From an uncultured Bacteroidales bacterium (lineage in GTDB: Bacteria; Bacteroidota; Bacteroidia; Bacteroidales; Bacteroidaceae), in contig CANBEE010000102.1 in NCBI GenBank assembly GCA_947367415.1, positions 1 to 8,786 of the forward strand: a stretch of DNA of 8,786 bases. The letters are read 5' to 3'. Below are positions 1-5,714 of the stretch, one piece after another (the first letter of the stretch is position 1; every line of letters begins with the position of its first letter). Both the position numbers and the translations under genes were made by a program. The notes under the pieces are model-generated. The model made no database searches. It was not told where the DNA came from and saw only the letters and a list, made by a program, of their open reading frames with translations.

Positions 1-1391
1 TTTCCGATGCAGAAGTGCTTGAAGATGTTTTGAAGCACGGAGTCGGTGGATACCTCGCCTACGATGTCGGATAGGTGGTGGATGCACTCGCGGAGATCTT
101 GGGAGACGAAGTCACCGGAGAGCTGCATCTGCAGGCCGTCCTGCACGCGGTGGATGGAGTCGAGGGCGTGGGTGAGGGCTTCGTAGTGGCGGGCGTTGGT
201 GACGATGACGTCGCTCTGCGAGATGTCGGGTAGGGCGGCGGCCTCTACGAGGTGGCTCTCAAGAGCGTCAAGACCGAGGTGCTCCTTGGCGGAGATGAAG
301 AGCTTGGGGGCATCGACATCGACATAGGATTGGAGCAGGGGTTCGCGCTCTTCGGGGGTAATACGGTCGGCCTTGTTGAAGAGGAGGAGAAGCTTGCCGT
401 TGATGAATTCTGAATTCTGAATTTTGAATTCTTTGCTCCGCGCTTCGTTTGGAACGCTGGCATCAATCATCCAGAGGACGATGGAGGCTTGCTGCATCTT
501 TTGATAGGTGCGCTCGATGCCGATGCTCTCGACAACGTCGGTGGTTTGGCGTATGCCGGCGGTATCGATGAAGCGGAAGGTGATGCCGTGGAGGTTGACG
601 GTGTCCTCGATGACATCGCGTGTGGTGCCGTGGATATCGCTCACGATGGCACGCTCTTCGCCTACGAGGGCGTTGAGGAGGGTCGACTTACCCACATTCG
701 TCTCGCCGATGATGGCTACGGGCACGCCGTTCTTGATGGCATTGCCCACGTTGAAAGAGTGGGTGAGGCGGGCGATGACACGCTCAATCTCGTCGGCTAT
801 CTGGGAGAGTTCGCTACGGTCGGCAAACTCGAGTTCCTCGTGGTCGCTGAAGTCGAGCTCCAGCTCCATGAGCGAGGTGAGGTGGAGGAGTTTGTCGCGC
901 AGGGTGGCAAGTTCTTTGCTGAAGCCTCCGCGTAGCTGGCTCAGGGCGAGGCGGTGCGTGGCGGCCGAGGTAGAGGCGATGAGGTCGGCCACGGCTTCGG
1001 CCTGGCTGAGGTCCATCTTGCCATTAAGGAAGGCACGCTGGGTGTACTCGCCCGGTGCGGCAAGGCGGCATCCGCTATCGATGAGCAGGCGCAGGGCTTG
1101 CTGGAGGATATAGGAGGAGCCGTGACACGAGATCTCTACCGAGTCTTCGCCCGTATAAGAGTGGGGGGCACGGAAGAGCGATACCAATACCTCGTCGATA
1201 ACTTCGCCGTCGGCAGCATGTATCTTGCCGAAGGTGAGGGTGTAGTGGGGACGCTCATGCAGTGGCTTGCCGTGCATGGGGGTGAAGATGCGTGAGGTGG
1301 CAGCGATGGCCTCGGGACCGCTGATGCGTATCACGCCTATGGCTCCGCCCTGTGCGGTGGAGATGGCGCAGATGGTATCGGTATGAAGCAT
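1..1391 (-). CDS. mnmE: tRNA uridine-5-carboxymethylaminomethyl modification GTPase MnmE (3' end cut by window edge)
   Basis: MnmE works with MnmG to install the carboxymethylaminomethyl group on wobble U34 of certain tRNAs, using GTP and a folate one-carbon donor in the cytoplasm. I translated the minus strand from the ATG at 1391-1389. It stays open for 463 codons and ends in FCIG plus two bases of a lysine codon, so only the last base and the stop are missing. The N-terminal folate-binding domain opens with DTICAISTAQGGAIGVIRIS. The G domain has P-loop GETNVGKS (residues 229-236), GTTRD (255-259), DTAG (276-279) and NKAD (339-342). The family's C-terminal CIGK motif is in place (Cys461). 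Predicted length is about 464 aa, normal for the family. Residues 319-331, between the strand ending DAS and the NKAD motif, are encoded by an AT-rich heptamer repeat and look inserted. The start directly abuts a long inverted repeat. Confidence 0.97.
   Translation of the reverse strand, partial: MLHTDTICAISTAQGGAIGVIRISGPEAIAATSRIFTPMHGKPLHERPHYTLTFGKIHAADGEVIDEVLVSLFRAPHSYTGEDSVEISCHGSSYILQQALRLLIDSGCRLAAPGEYTQRAFLNGKMDLSQAEAVADLIASTSAATHRLALSQLRGGFSKELATLRDKLLHLTSLMELELDFSDHEELEFADRSELSQIADEIERVIARLTHSFNVGNAIKNGVPVAIIGETNVGKSTLLNALVGEERAIVSDIHGTTRDVIEDTVNLHGITFRFIDTAGIRQTTDVVESIGIERTYQKMQQASIVLWMIDASVPNEARSKEFKIQNSEFINGKLLLLFNKADRITPEEREPLLQSYVDVDAPKLFISAKEHLGLDALESHLVEAAALPDISQSDVIVTNARHYEALTHALDSIHRVQDGLQMQLSGDFVSQDLRECIHHLSDIVGEVSTDSVLQNIFKHFCIG
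404..431. repeat. Tandem heptamer array (TGAATTC)4 inside mnmE
   Basis: Four 7-bp units lie end to end on the plus strand: TGAATTC at 404-410 and 411-417, TGAATTT at 418-424, and TGAATTC at 425-431. The array is read in frame on the minus strand as part of MnmE residues 321-330 (EFKIQNSEFI), between the G3 and G4 motifs. It is markedly more AT-rich than the flanking gene. Because 28 bp and the 7-bp unit are not multiples of three, gain or loss of a single unit would shift the mnmE frame. A second array with the same TGAATT core lies at 1442-1476. Confidence 0.85.
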
Positions 1392-1441
1392 AAGAATCTT
1401 TTCGTATCTTTATTATAGCACAAAGATACGAAAAGATTCTT
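1392..1441. repeat. Perfect 20-bp inverted repeat immediately upstream of mnmE
   Basis: The left arm is 1392-1411 and the right arm 1422-1441. They are perfect reverse complements, separated by a 10-bp loop (attatagcac). The left arm ends at the base next to the mnmE ATG. Neither strand has a run of T after the hairpin, so it does not look like a standard intrinsic terminator. Each arm carries TATCTTT; on the minus strand the copy continues into the loop as TATCTTTG, a full match to the Bacteroidota -7 box. Confidence 0.9.
1413..1428 (-). promoter_or_regulatory. Candidate mnmE promoter inside the inverted repeat
   Basis: On the minus strand, TATCTTTG (1428 to 1421) matches the Bacteroidota -7 consensus TAnnTTTG, and the loop then reads TATAAT. 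Transcription would be expected to start near 1413-1415, giving an untranslated leader of about 22-24 nt before the ATG at 1391. No convincing -33 TTTG is seen about 19 bp upstream; that position falls in the heptamer repeat. The strand-symmetric arm gives TATCTTTA on the plus strand, a weaker match. Confidence 0.5.
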
Positions 1442-1476
1442 TTAATTATGAATTATGAAATATGAATTATGAGTAA
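1442..1476. repeat. Degenerate heptamer array (TGAATTA-like) between mnmE and doxX
   Basis: On the plus strand the 7-bp periods read TTAATTA (1442-1448), TGAATTA (1449-1455), TGAAATA (1456-1462), TGAATTA (1463-1469) and TGAGTAA (1470-1476). The period and the TGAATT core match the array inside mnmE at 404-431. It starts at the base after the right arm of the 20-bp inverted repeat and ends just short of the doxX stop codon. Confidence 0.75.
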
Positions 1477-1489
1477 AGTGTACTGGGGA

Positions 1490-1948
1490 TTACAATCCTT
1501 CCCGTTTCTTCATATTATTGAGCAGTATATAGTTGCCTATTGTAGCATCGAAGGAGTATTTGCCTGGTCCCGTGAGGTAGAGCCCGATGAAGACGATGAG
1601 GTAGATGAAGGAGAGTTCCTTGACGGCAAAGGCATCGCCTCCGTGGACGACGAAGAAGGCTACACACATGGTGATGATCATGGGGATGAGGACGATGCGC
1701 TCCAGCAAACCGAAGATGAGGGCAAAGGAGCATACGACCTCGGCAAAGACGGTGAGCCAGAAGGAAAGGAAACTGCCTACACCGATGGGGTCGGGGTAGA
1801 ATGCTGCCATAGTGGAGTGGCTCATGAGCTTGTCGTAGCCGTGGCTGAGGAAGAGCAGGCCGAAGAAGATGCGGGCGACGAGCAGTACGGTGGAGTAGAC
1901 GGGGCCTTCGTCTTCGTAAGAGGGAAAGAGGAATGTTTTGAGTGACAT
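1490..1948 (-). CDS. DoxX family integral membrane protein
   Basis: A 152-aa inner-membrane protein with four predicted helices (about residues 18-36, 58-80, 84-104 and 110-127), the usual size and topology for DoxX-family proteins. Family-type features are the first helix ARIFFGLLFLSHGYDKLM, the mid-protein FAEVVCSFALIFGLLERI, and the C-terminal LYLTGPGKYSFDATIG close to the usual LxGPGxYSLD signature. The biochemical role of most DoxX proteins is unsettled; some relatives are linked to quinone or thiosulfate redox chemistry and stress responses, so no specific function is assigned. It lies downstream of the tRNA-Gly terminator and upstream of mnmE on the same strand, 98 bp from it. I could not find a convincing -7 box upstream. 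The leader has GTTAAAG (1959-1965) complementary to CTTTAAC (1984-1990), which may form a weak hairpin. Confidence 0.88.
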   Translation of the reverse strand: MSLKTFLFPSYEDEGPVYSTVLLVARIFFGLLFLSHGYDKLMSHSTMAAFYPDPIGVGSFLSFWLTVFAEVVCSFALIFGLLERIVLIPMIITMCVAFFVVHGGDAFAVKELSFIYLIVFIGLYLTGPGKYSFDATIGNYILLNNMKKREGL

Positions 1949-2024
1949 AAAATATGCTGTTAAAGTTAAGGTTATTTCTTTCTCTTTAACGGCGATAGTC
2001 TATATTTGTTCGGCAAAGGGGATT

Positions 2025-2061
2025 TAAAAAAAGAAAAGAGGCCTAATGCCTTAGACCTCTT
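2025..2061 (-). terminator. Intrinsic terminator after tRNA-Gly
   Basis: In the minus-strand transcript an 11-bp stem forms between 2061-2051 and 2046-2036, with one G-U pair and a 4-nt loop. A U-rich tract from 2037 down to 2025 (interrupted once by C) follows. It begins four bases after the tRNA 3' end, so it should end the tRNA transcript and isolate doxX. Confidence 0.85.
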
Positions 2062-2064
2062 GTG

Positions 2065-2137
2065 AGCGGAAAACGAGACTCGAACTCGCGACCCCAACCT
2101 TGGCAAGGTTGTGCTCTACCAACTGAGCTATTTCCGC
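2065..2137 (-). tRNA. tRNA-Gly, anticodon GCC
   Basis: The minus strand folds into a complete cloverleaf. The acceptor GCGGAAA pairs perfectly with TTTCCGC, followed by discriminator T at 2065. The D arm is GCTC-AGTTGGTA-GAGC. The anticodon arm is CAACC-TTGCCAA-GGTTG, giving anticodon GCC. The T arm is GCGAG-TTCGAGT-CTCGT with one G-T closing pair. The 3' CCA is not encoded (CAC follows), so it would be added after transcription. The gene reads glycine codons GGC and GGT, has its own promoter and terminator, and appears monocistronic. Confidence 0.97.
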
Positions 2138-2190
2138 AAATTTGTTACCAGTATTTCAAAGAAGAACGGTATCGTTCCGTTTTGCGGTTG

Positions 2191-2221
2191 CAAAGGTACT
2201 GCTTTTTGTTGAACCTCCAAA
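2191..2221 (-). promoter_or_regulatory. Bacteroidota-type promoter for tRNA-Gly
   Basis: On the minus strand TTTG (2221-2218) is followed after exactly 19 bp by TACCTTTG (2198-2191). This matches the Bacteroidota -33/-7 arrangement TTTG-N19-TAnnTTTG. The start of transcription would be near 2185, giving a leader of about 45-50 nt before the mature tRNA. That leader contains a small hairpin, GAACG/CGTTC (2164-2168 with 2173-2177), that might help 5' processing. Confidence 0.8.
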
Positions 2222-2360
2222 CTTTTTTGAAGAAAAAATGCTATTTTTATCGTATTTTTTTCGAGAATAGCTCAGAAAAAGGTTCCCGGAGGGTGAAAAA
2301 GGGGTGTTTTCATGTCTATATATAATGTATTAATGTCACTTTTTCTCTTATGATGCGTTC
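2222..2360. other. Intergenic stretch with no recognised feature
   Basis: This AT-rich, homopolymer-rich DNA lies between the tRNA-Gly promoter and the pyrD terminator, part of a 298-bp gap between the tRNA and pyrD. A plus-strand reading frame crosses it (from about 2062), but that frame starts inside antisense tRNA sequence and encodes a low-complexity peptide, so I do not consider it a gene. I see no further promoter, repeat or RNA motif here. Confidence 0.6.
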
Positions 2361-2402
2361 AGAAAAAGACACCCGACCATCATGAACGGTGGACGGGTGT
2401 CT
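2361..2402 (-). terminator. Intrinsic terminator of the MFS-pyrK-pyrD operon
   Basis: In the minus-strand transcript AGACACCCG (2402-2394) pairs perfectly with CGGGTGTCT (2375-2367) across an 18-nt loop, whose ACC/GGT can add inner pairs. The T-rich TTTTTCT tract follows at 2367-2361. It lies 33 bp after the pyrD stop. The plus strand lacks a T run after the stem, so the terminator acts in one direction. Confidence 0.87.
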
Positions 2403-2435
2403 GAAAAATCTTAGAATTTTATCAATACGGATGTA

Positions 2436-3347
2436 TCAAATCTCTAAAGCACCGATAATGTCGCGAACAGAAGAGATACCGTGGCGGTCAAGATATGCGT
2501 TGATTTCATCGATAATTTTGCCCGTTACTGCAGGGTCAATGAAATTGGCCGTGCCCACCTCGATTGCCGAGGCACCAGCGAGCATGAATTCAATGGCATC
2601 GGTGCCGTTGGTGATGCCGCCAAGTCCTACTACAGGAATCTTGACTGCCTTTGCCACCTGCCATACCATGCGCAGAGCGATGGGCTTAACGGCCGGACCG
2701 CTCATACCTCCAGTCACTGTAGACAGCACGGGACGACGGCGCTCGGCATCAATAGCCATGCCAAGCAGTGTGTTGATGAGCGAAACACTGTCGGCGCCAG
2801 CTGCTTCGGCAGCACGGGCAATCTCTGTGATGTCTGTCACGTTGGGTGAGAGCTTAACGATAAGTGTCTTGTCGTATGCGGCACGTACGGCACGCACAAC
2901 CTCCTCGGCTCCCTTGGCTGTGACCCCGAAGGCCATACCTCCCTGTTTCACGTTGGGGCACGAGATGTTGAGCTCGATGGCTGGAATAGCCTCCAAGGCG
3001 TTGATGCGCTCAGCTGTAGCTACATAGTCCTCGATTGCCGAACCGCTGACGTTGACAATCATATTGGTCTTATAATCCTTGATTGTCGGGTATATATGTT
3101 CGCAGAAGTAGTCTACGCCCTTGTTCTGAAGACCCACGGCATTGAGCATGCCGGATGGTGTCTCGGCCATACGTGGATAGGGATTACCCTCGCGGTGATG
3201 CAATGTGGTGCCTTTGACAATGATACCTCCCAAGCGGTTGAGGTCAACGAAATCGGCAAACTCAGTGCCATAACCAAATGTTCCCGATGCTGTCATTACC
3301 GGGTTGGCAAGCTCCAGCTTGCCTATAGATGTTCTTAAATCTGCCAT
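2436..3347 (-). CDS. pyrD: Dihydroorotate dehydrogenase, class 1B catalytic subunit
   Basis: This 303-aa cytosolic FMN enzyme oxidises dihydroorotate to orotate, the fourth step of de novo UMP synthesis, passing electrons through PyrK to NAD+. It is a full-length TIM-barrel of the class 1 family. Visible features are SGTFGYGTEF near the N-terminus, VKGTT with Lys45, the substrate-loop asparagine in NAVGLQN (69-75), the active-site loop NISCPN (127-132), GGMSGPA (213-219) and GLGGI (241-245). The base at the active site is Cys130 rather than the serine of class 2 enzymes, which places it in class 1. The adjacent pyrK makes it class 1B. Its ATG at 3347 overlaps the end of pyrK by 13 nt in a different frame, so translation is probably coupled. 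A terminator follows 33 bp after the stop. Confidence 0.97.
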   Translation of the reverse strand: MADLRTSIGKLELANPVMTASGTFGYGTEFADFVDLNRLGGIIVKGTTLHHREGNPYPRMAETPSGMLNAVGLQNKGVDYFCEHIYPTIKDYKTNMIVNVSGSAIEDYVATAERINALEAIPAIELNISCPNVKQGGMAFGVTAKGAEEVVRAVRAAYDKTLIVKLSPNVTDITEIARAAEAAGADSVSLINTLLGMAIDAERRRPVLSTVTGGMSGPAVKPIALRMVWQVAKAVKIPVVGLGGITNGTDAIEFMLAGASAIEVGTANFIDPAVTGKIIDEINAYLDRHGISSVRDIIGALEI

Positions 3348-4111
3348 GATAATTTGTCTATTGAGAATACCGGTCCTTCCTTACAAACGCATACGTTGCC
3401 CTCTTTGGTGTCTTCGACACAGCAGAGGCAAGCGCCTACGCCACATGCCATCTTGTTTTCGAGCGAAACCTCGCAGGGTACGTTGGCCGATTTTGCCCAA
3501 CGGGCTACAGCCATCATCATAGGCTTGGGACCACAAGTGTATACTTGACTGAACTTGTTGTTGGCGAGCACGGAATGTTGGGTGACATAGCCTTTCTCGC
3601 CTACAGCTCCATTCTCTGTGGTGATATATACGGGGCCATACTTCTTGAACTCGTCGATTTGCATCAGTTCGTTCTCTGTACGGCTACCGAGCAGGAATGT
3701 GGGTGTCACACCCATCTCCTTCAGCTTCATGCCCAAATAGAGCAGCGGAGCTACGCCTACACCTCCGCCAACAAGCAGGGGACTCTCATCTGTGCTAGTA
3801 GGAAGTGTAAAACCATTACCCAATGGCAACACGACGTTCAGTGTGTCGCCAGCCTTCAAGGTTGCCATCCAACGGGTGCCATCTCCAATGAGTTGCACCA
3901 AGAGACCCAGCTCATTGTTCTCCTTATTATAATAATGTATTGATATCGGTCGGCGCAACAGCACACTCGGGGTGTTGTCCACACGCACCTCTACAAATTG
4001 TCCGGGCAGCATCTCGGGCAACGGCTCGCTATCGGTGAGGCGCAGCAGTACAAACTGCTTGCCTACAGCTACCGTTTCGCGAACCTTAAGATCAAGAATG
4101 TATTTCTTCAT
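3335..4111 (-). CDS. pyrK: Dihydroorotate dehydrogenase electron-transfer subunit PyrK
   Basis: This 258-aa subunit carries FAD and a [2Fe-2S] cluster and moves electrons from the PyrD FMN to NAD+. The FAD-binding motif is RRPISI (53-58). The ferredoxin-reductase nucleotide fold is GGGVGVAPL (115-123) with YTCGP (191-195). The C-terminal cluster motif supplies Cys223, Cys228, Cys231 and, most likely, Cys243 just before KEGPVF; Cys230 and Cys241 are extra cysteines close by. Length and domain order are normal. The gene starts 24 nt after the MFS stop codon and ends 13 nt inside pyrD, which supports one minus-strand transcript. The order pyrK then pyrD fits a 1:1 assembly of the heterotetramer. 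Confidence 0.96.
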   Translation of the reverse strand: MKKYILDLKVRETVAVGKQFVLLRLTDSEPLPEMLPGQFVEVRVDNTPSVLLRRPISIHYYNKENNELGLLVQLIGDGTRWMATLKAGDTLNVVLPLGNGFTLPTSTDESPLLVGGGVGVAPLLYLGMKLKEMGVTPTFLLGSRTENELMQIDEFKKYGPVYITTENGAVGEKGYVTQHSVLANNKFSQVYTCGPKPMMMAVARWAKSANVPCEVSLENKMACGVGACLCCVEDTKEGNVCVCKEGPVFSIDKLSWQI

Positions 4112-4135
4112 ATCTAATAAGTGTTGTATAGTCCT

Positions 4136-5503
4136 TTACTTGATGTTCGGTTGCTCCAGTCCGTAGCCCTTGCGCTTGTCCTCACGCTTGAGGGCAAAGG
4201 CGAGCATCAGGGCAATGATGCCGAAGCAAGCAAATACACACATCGGTAGGGTGTAGTCATACTGGATGAATGTCTGTCCGTCTACCACACGCTCTCCGCT
4301 GATGCAGTACTCGTTGAGCAACCAACCGATGAGCAGGGGCACGAAGCCGAGACCGATGTTCTGTACCCAGAAGATAAGGGCATAGGCCGAGCCGAGCAAC
4401 TTCTCGGGGATAATCTTGGGCACCGAGGGCCACATGGCCGAGGGCACGAGTGAGAAGGCTATGCCCAGCACGATGGCGATGAAGGCTGCAAACCACCAGA
4501 AGTTGAGCACGGGAAGGGCGAACATCACGTGAACGGCAATGAGCATGGCCGAACCGATAATCATGATCGTGGCACCCTTGCCCTTGCGGTCGTAGATACC
4601 GCCGAAGAGCGGAGTCATGATAAGGTTGCCCATGGGAATGAGCGCGGGAATCCAGCCTGCCCACTCGTTGGCCATACCGTACTTGTTCTCCATCAATGAG
4701 GTGGCATACTTCATGAAGGGGAACACGGCAGAGTAGAACATGAGGCACAGCAGGGCGATGAGCCAGAAGCCTTTGTTGGTAATAATCTCCTTGAGGTCTG
4801 CGATGTGGAAGGTGTCGTCATCGCCCTGTTCGGCAGTAATCTGCTTGTCGAGCTTGGCATCCATCACGCAGAACACGCAGTAGGCGAGCAATCCGATGCC
4901 GATGAGCACCAAGGCAAAGAGCAGCGGAGCCGACATGCTGAAGTGCTTCACGATGAGCGGACTCACGATCATGGCCAGTGCCGTACCCAATCGGGCTACA
5001 GCTACCTGAGTACCCATAGCGAGAGCCATCTCCTTACCCTTGAACCACTTGGCGATAACCTTCGTTACCGTGATGCCGCAGTTCTCGGTACCTACGGCAA
5101 AGATAGCATATCCGAGGCTGGCAACCATAACTTGGGTGCGTATGCCAAAGATATAACCTGCCTCAGGAGCTGGAGAGATAAACTCTACGGCATAGTACTT
5201 GATGAAGGCACCGATAACCATCAGTGCACACGAAGCCACACCGGTGATGCGTACACCTAACTTGTCGAGAATCATGCCTCCGAAGATGAGCATGAGCAGG
5301 AATACATTGAACCAGCAGTAGGCCCAGTTGAAAATGCCGAAATCAGAACTTGACCAATGCATCTCTACTTCAAGCATGGTCATCAGGGGCGACATGGCGT
5401 CGGTGAGGAAGTAGCCCCACATCATGGTGAACGATACAATTACGAGCGCAGCCCAGCGAGCCGCTTTCGAGTCGCGCAATGTTTGTTGAATTTGTTGTGT
5501 CAT
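4136..5503 (-). CDS. MFS transporter resembling MFSD1
   Basis: A 455-aa inner-membrane protein with the usual twelve MFS helices and a cytoplasmic loop near residues 215-240. Motif A appears twice: GGMILDKLG (75-83) after helix 2 and GGIYDRKGKG in the second half. Two blocks recall, from memory, animal MFSD1, a lysosomal dipeptide transporter: the stretch with Glu140 through WFKGKEMALAMGTQVAVARLG (Glu140 and Arg171 are 31 residues apart), and SAMWPSVPKIIPEKLLGSAYALIFWVQNIGLG in the second half. This suggests peptide or another small organic solute as substrate, but nothing here proves it. The gene is first in an operon with pyrK and pyrD, so uptake or export of a pyrimidine intermediate is an alternative. 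The start at 5503 gives a short cytoplasmic N-terminus before helix 1. Confidence 0.85.
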   Translation of the reverse strand: MTQQIQQTLRDSKAARWAALVIVSFTMMWGYFLTDAMSPLMTMLEVEMHWSSSDFGIFNWAYCWFNVFLLMLIFGGMILDKLGVRITGVASCALMVIGAFIKYYAVEFISPAPEAGYIFGIRTQVMVASLGYAIFAVGTENCGITVTKVIAKWFKGKEMALAMGTQVAVARLGTALAMIVSPLIVKHFSMSAPLLFALVLIGIGLLAYCVFCVMDAKLDKQITAEQGDDDTFHIADLKEIITNKGFWLIALLCLMFYSAVFPFMKYATSLMENKYGMANEWAGWIPALIPMGNLIMTPLFGGIYDRKGKGATIMIIGSAMLIAVHVMFALPVLNFWWFAAFIAIVLGIAFSLVPSAMWPSVPKIIPEKLLGSAYALIFWVQNIGLGFVPLLIGWLLNEYCISGERVVDGQTFIQYDYTLPMCVFACFGIIALMLAFALKREDKRKGYGLEQPNIK

Positions 5504-5564
5504 GTTGTTGTTTATTTTGGTTATTTATGTATCCTTGCTTCGAGATGTATTCGCTATTAAAGCG

Positions 5565-5572
5565 CGAAGTTA
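5565..5572 (-). promoter_or_regulatory. Weak candidate -7 box for the MFS-pyrK-pyrD operon
   Basis: The minus strand reads TAACTTCG, one base from the consensus TAnnTTTG, 61 bp upstream of the MFS start. No TTTG is found 19 bp further up. A small stem, TTCGC/GCGAA, lies just downstream in the presumed leader (about 5550-5568). The call is tentative; the 211-bp intergenic region shows no better minus-strand promoter. Confidence 0.25.
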
Positions 5573-5676
5573 CGGATAATTCTTGAAATATGTATCGTTT
5601 ATGCCGATAAACTCTTTGTTTCCTTTGCTGTTCTTTATTATGTAAGGATATAGGGTGTCATGTCCGATTATTTTTT

Positions 5677-5690
5677 TATCTTTGCATCAA
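5677..5690 (+). promoter_or_regulatory. Promoter of the DUF1295 gene
   Basis: TATCTTTG at 5677-5684 is a full match to the Bacteroidota -7 box and is followed by the common GCATC context. Transcription would start near 5690, leaving a leader of about 25 nt that is A-rich and lacks a Shine-Dalgarno before the ATG at 5715. The -33 region about 19 bp upstream (GGTG) is weak. Confidence 0.7.
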
Positions 5691-5714
5691 AACTAACGCA
5701 TATAACATAACATT

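Noticed and set aside
489..1295. Long plus-strand reading frames over the mnmE region (489-935, 508-1113, 954-1295)
   Set aside because: They are antisense to a complete, motif-rich mnmE reading frame and encode low-complexity peptides with no recognisable domain. High GC content explains their length.
1392..1441. The 20-bp inverted repeat as an invertible promoter or insertion-sequence end
   Set aside because: The spacer is only 10 bp, too short for a typical invertible segment. There is no recombinase or transposase in the window and no target-site duplication is visible. The hairpin or promoter reading fits better.
2001..2008. TATATTTG on the plus strand, a full match to the -7 consensus
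   Set aside because: There is no plus-strand gene downstream: it would read antisense through tRNA-Gly and the pyrD region, and no TTTG lies 19 bp upstream. An 8-mer with four fixed bases and a TA arises often by chance in AT-rich DNA.
2062..2325. 87-codon plus-strand reading frame across tRNA-Gly and the gap after it
   Set aside because: It starts inside antisense tRNA sequence, and the rest is homopolymer-rich intergenic DNA with no homology signature.
2389..3027. 212-codon plus-strand frame opposite pyrD
   Set aside because: It is antisense to the well-supported pyrD and has no recognisable motifs.
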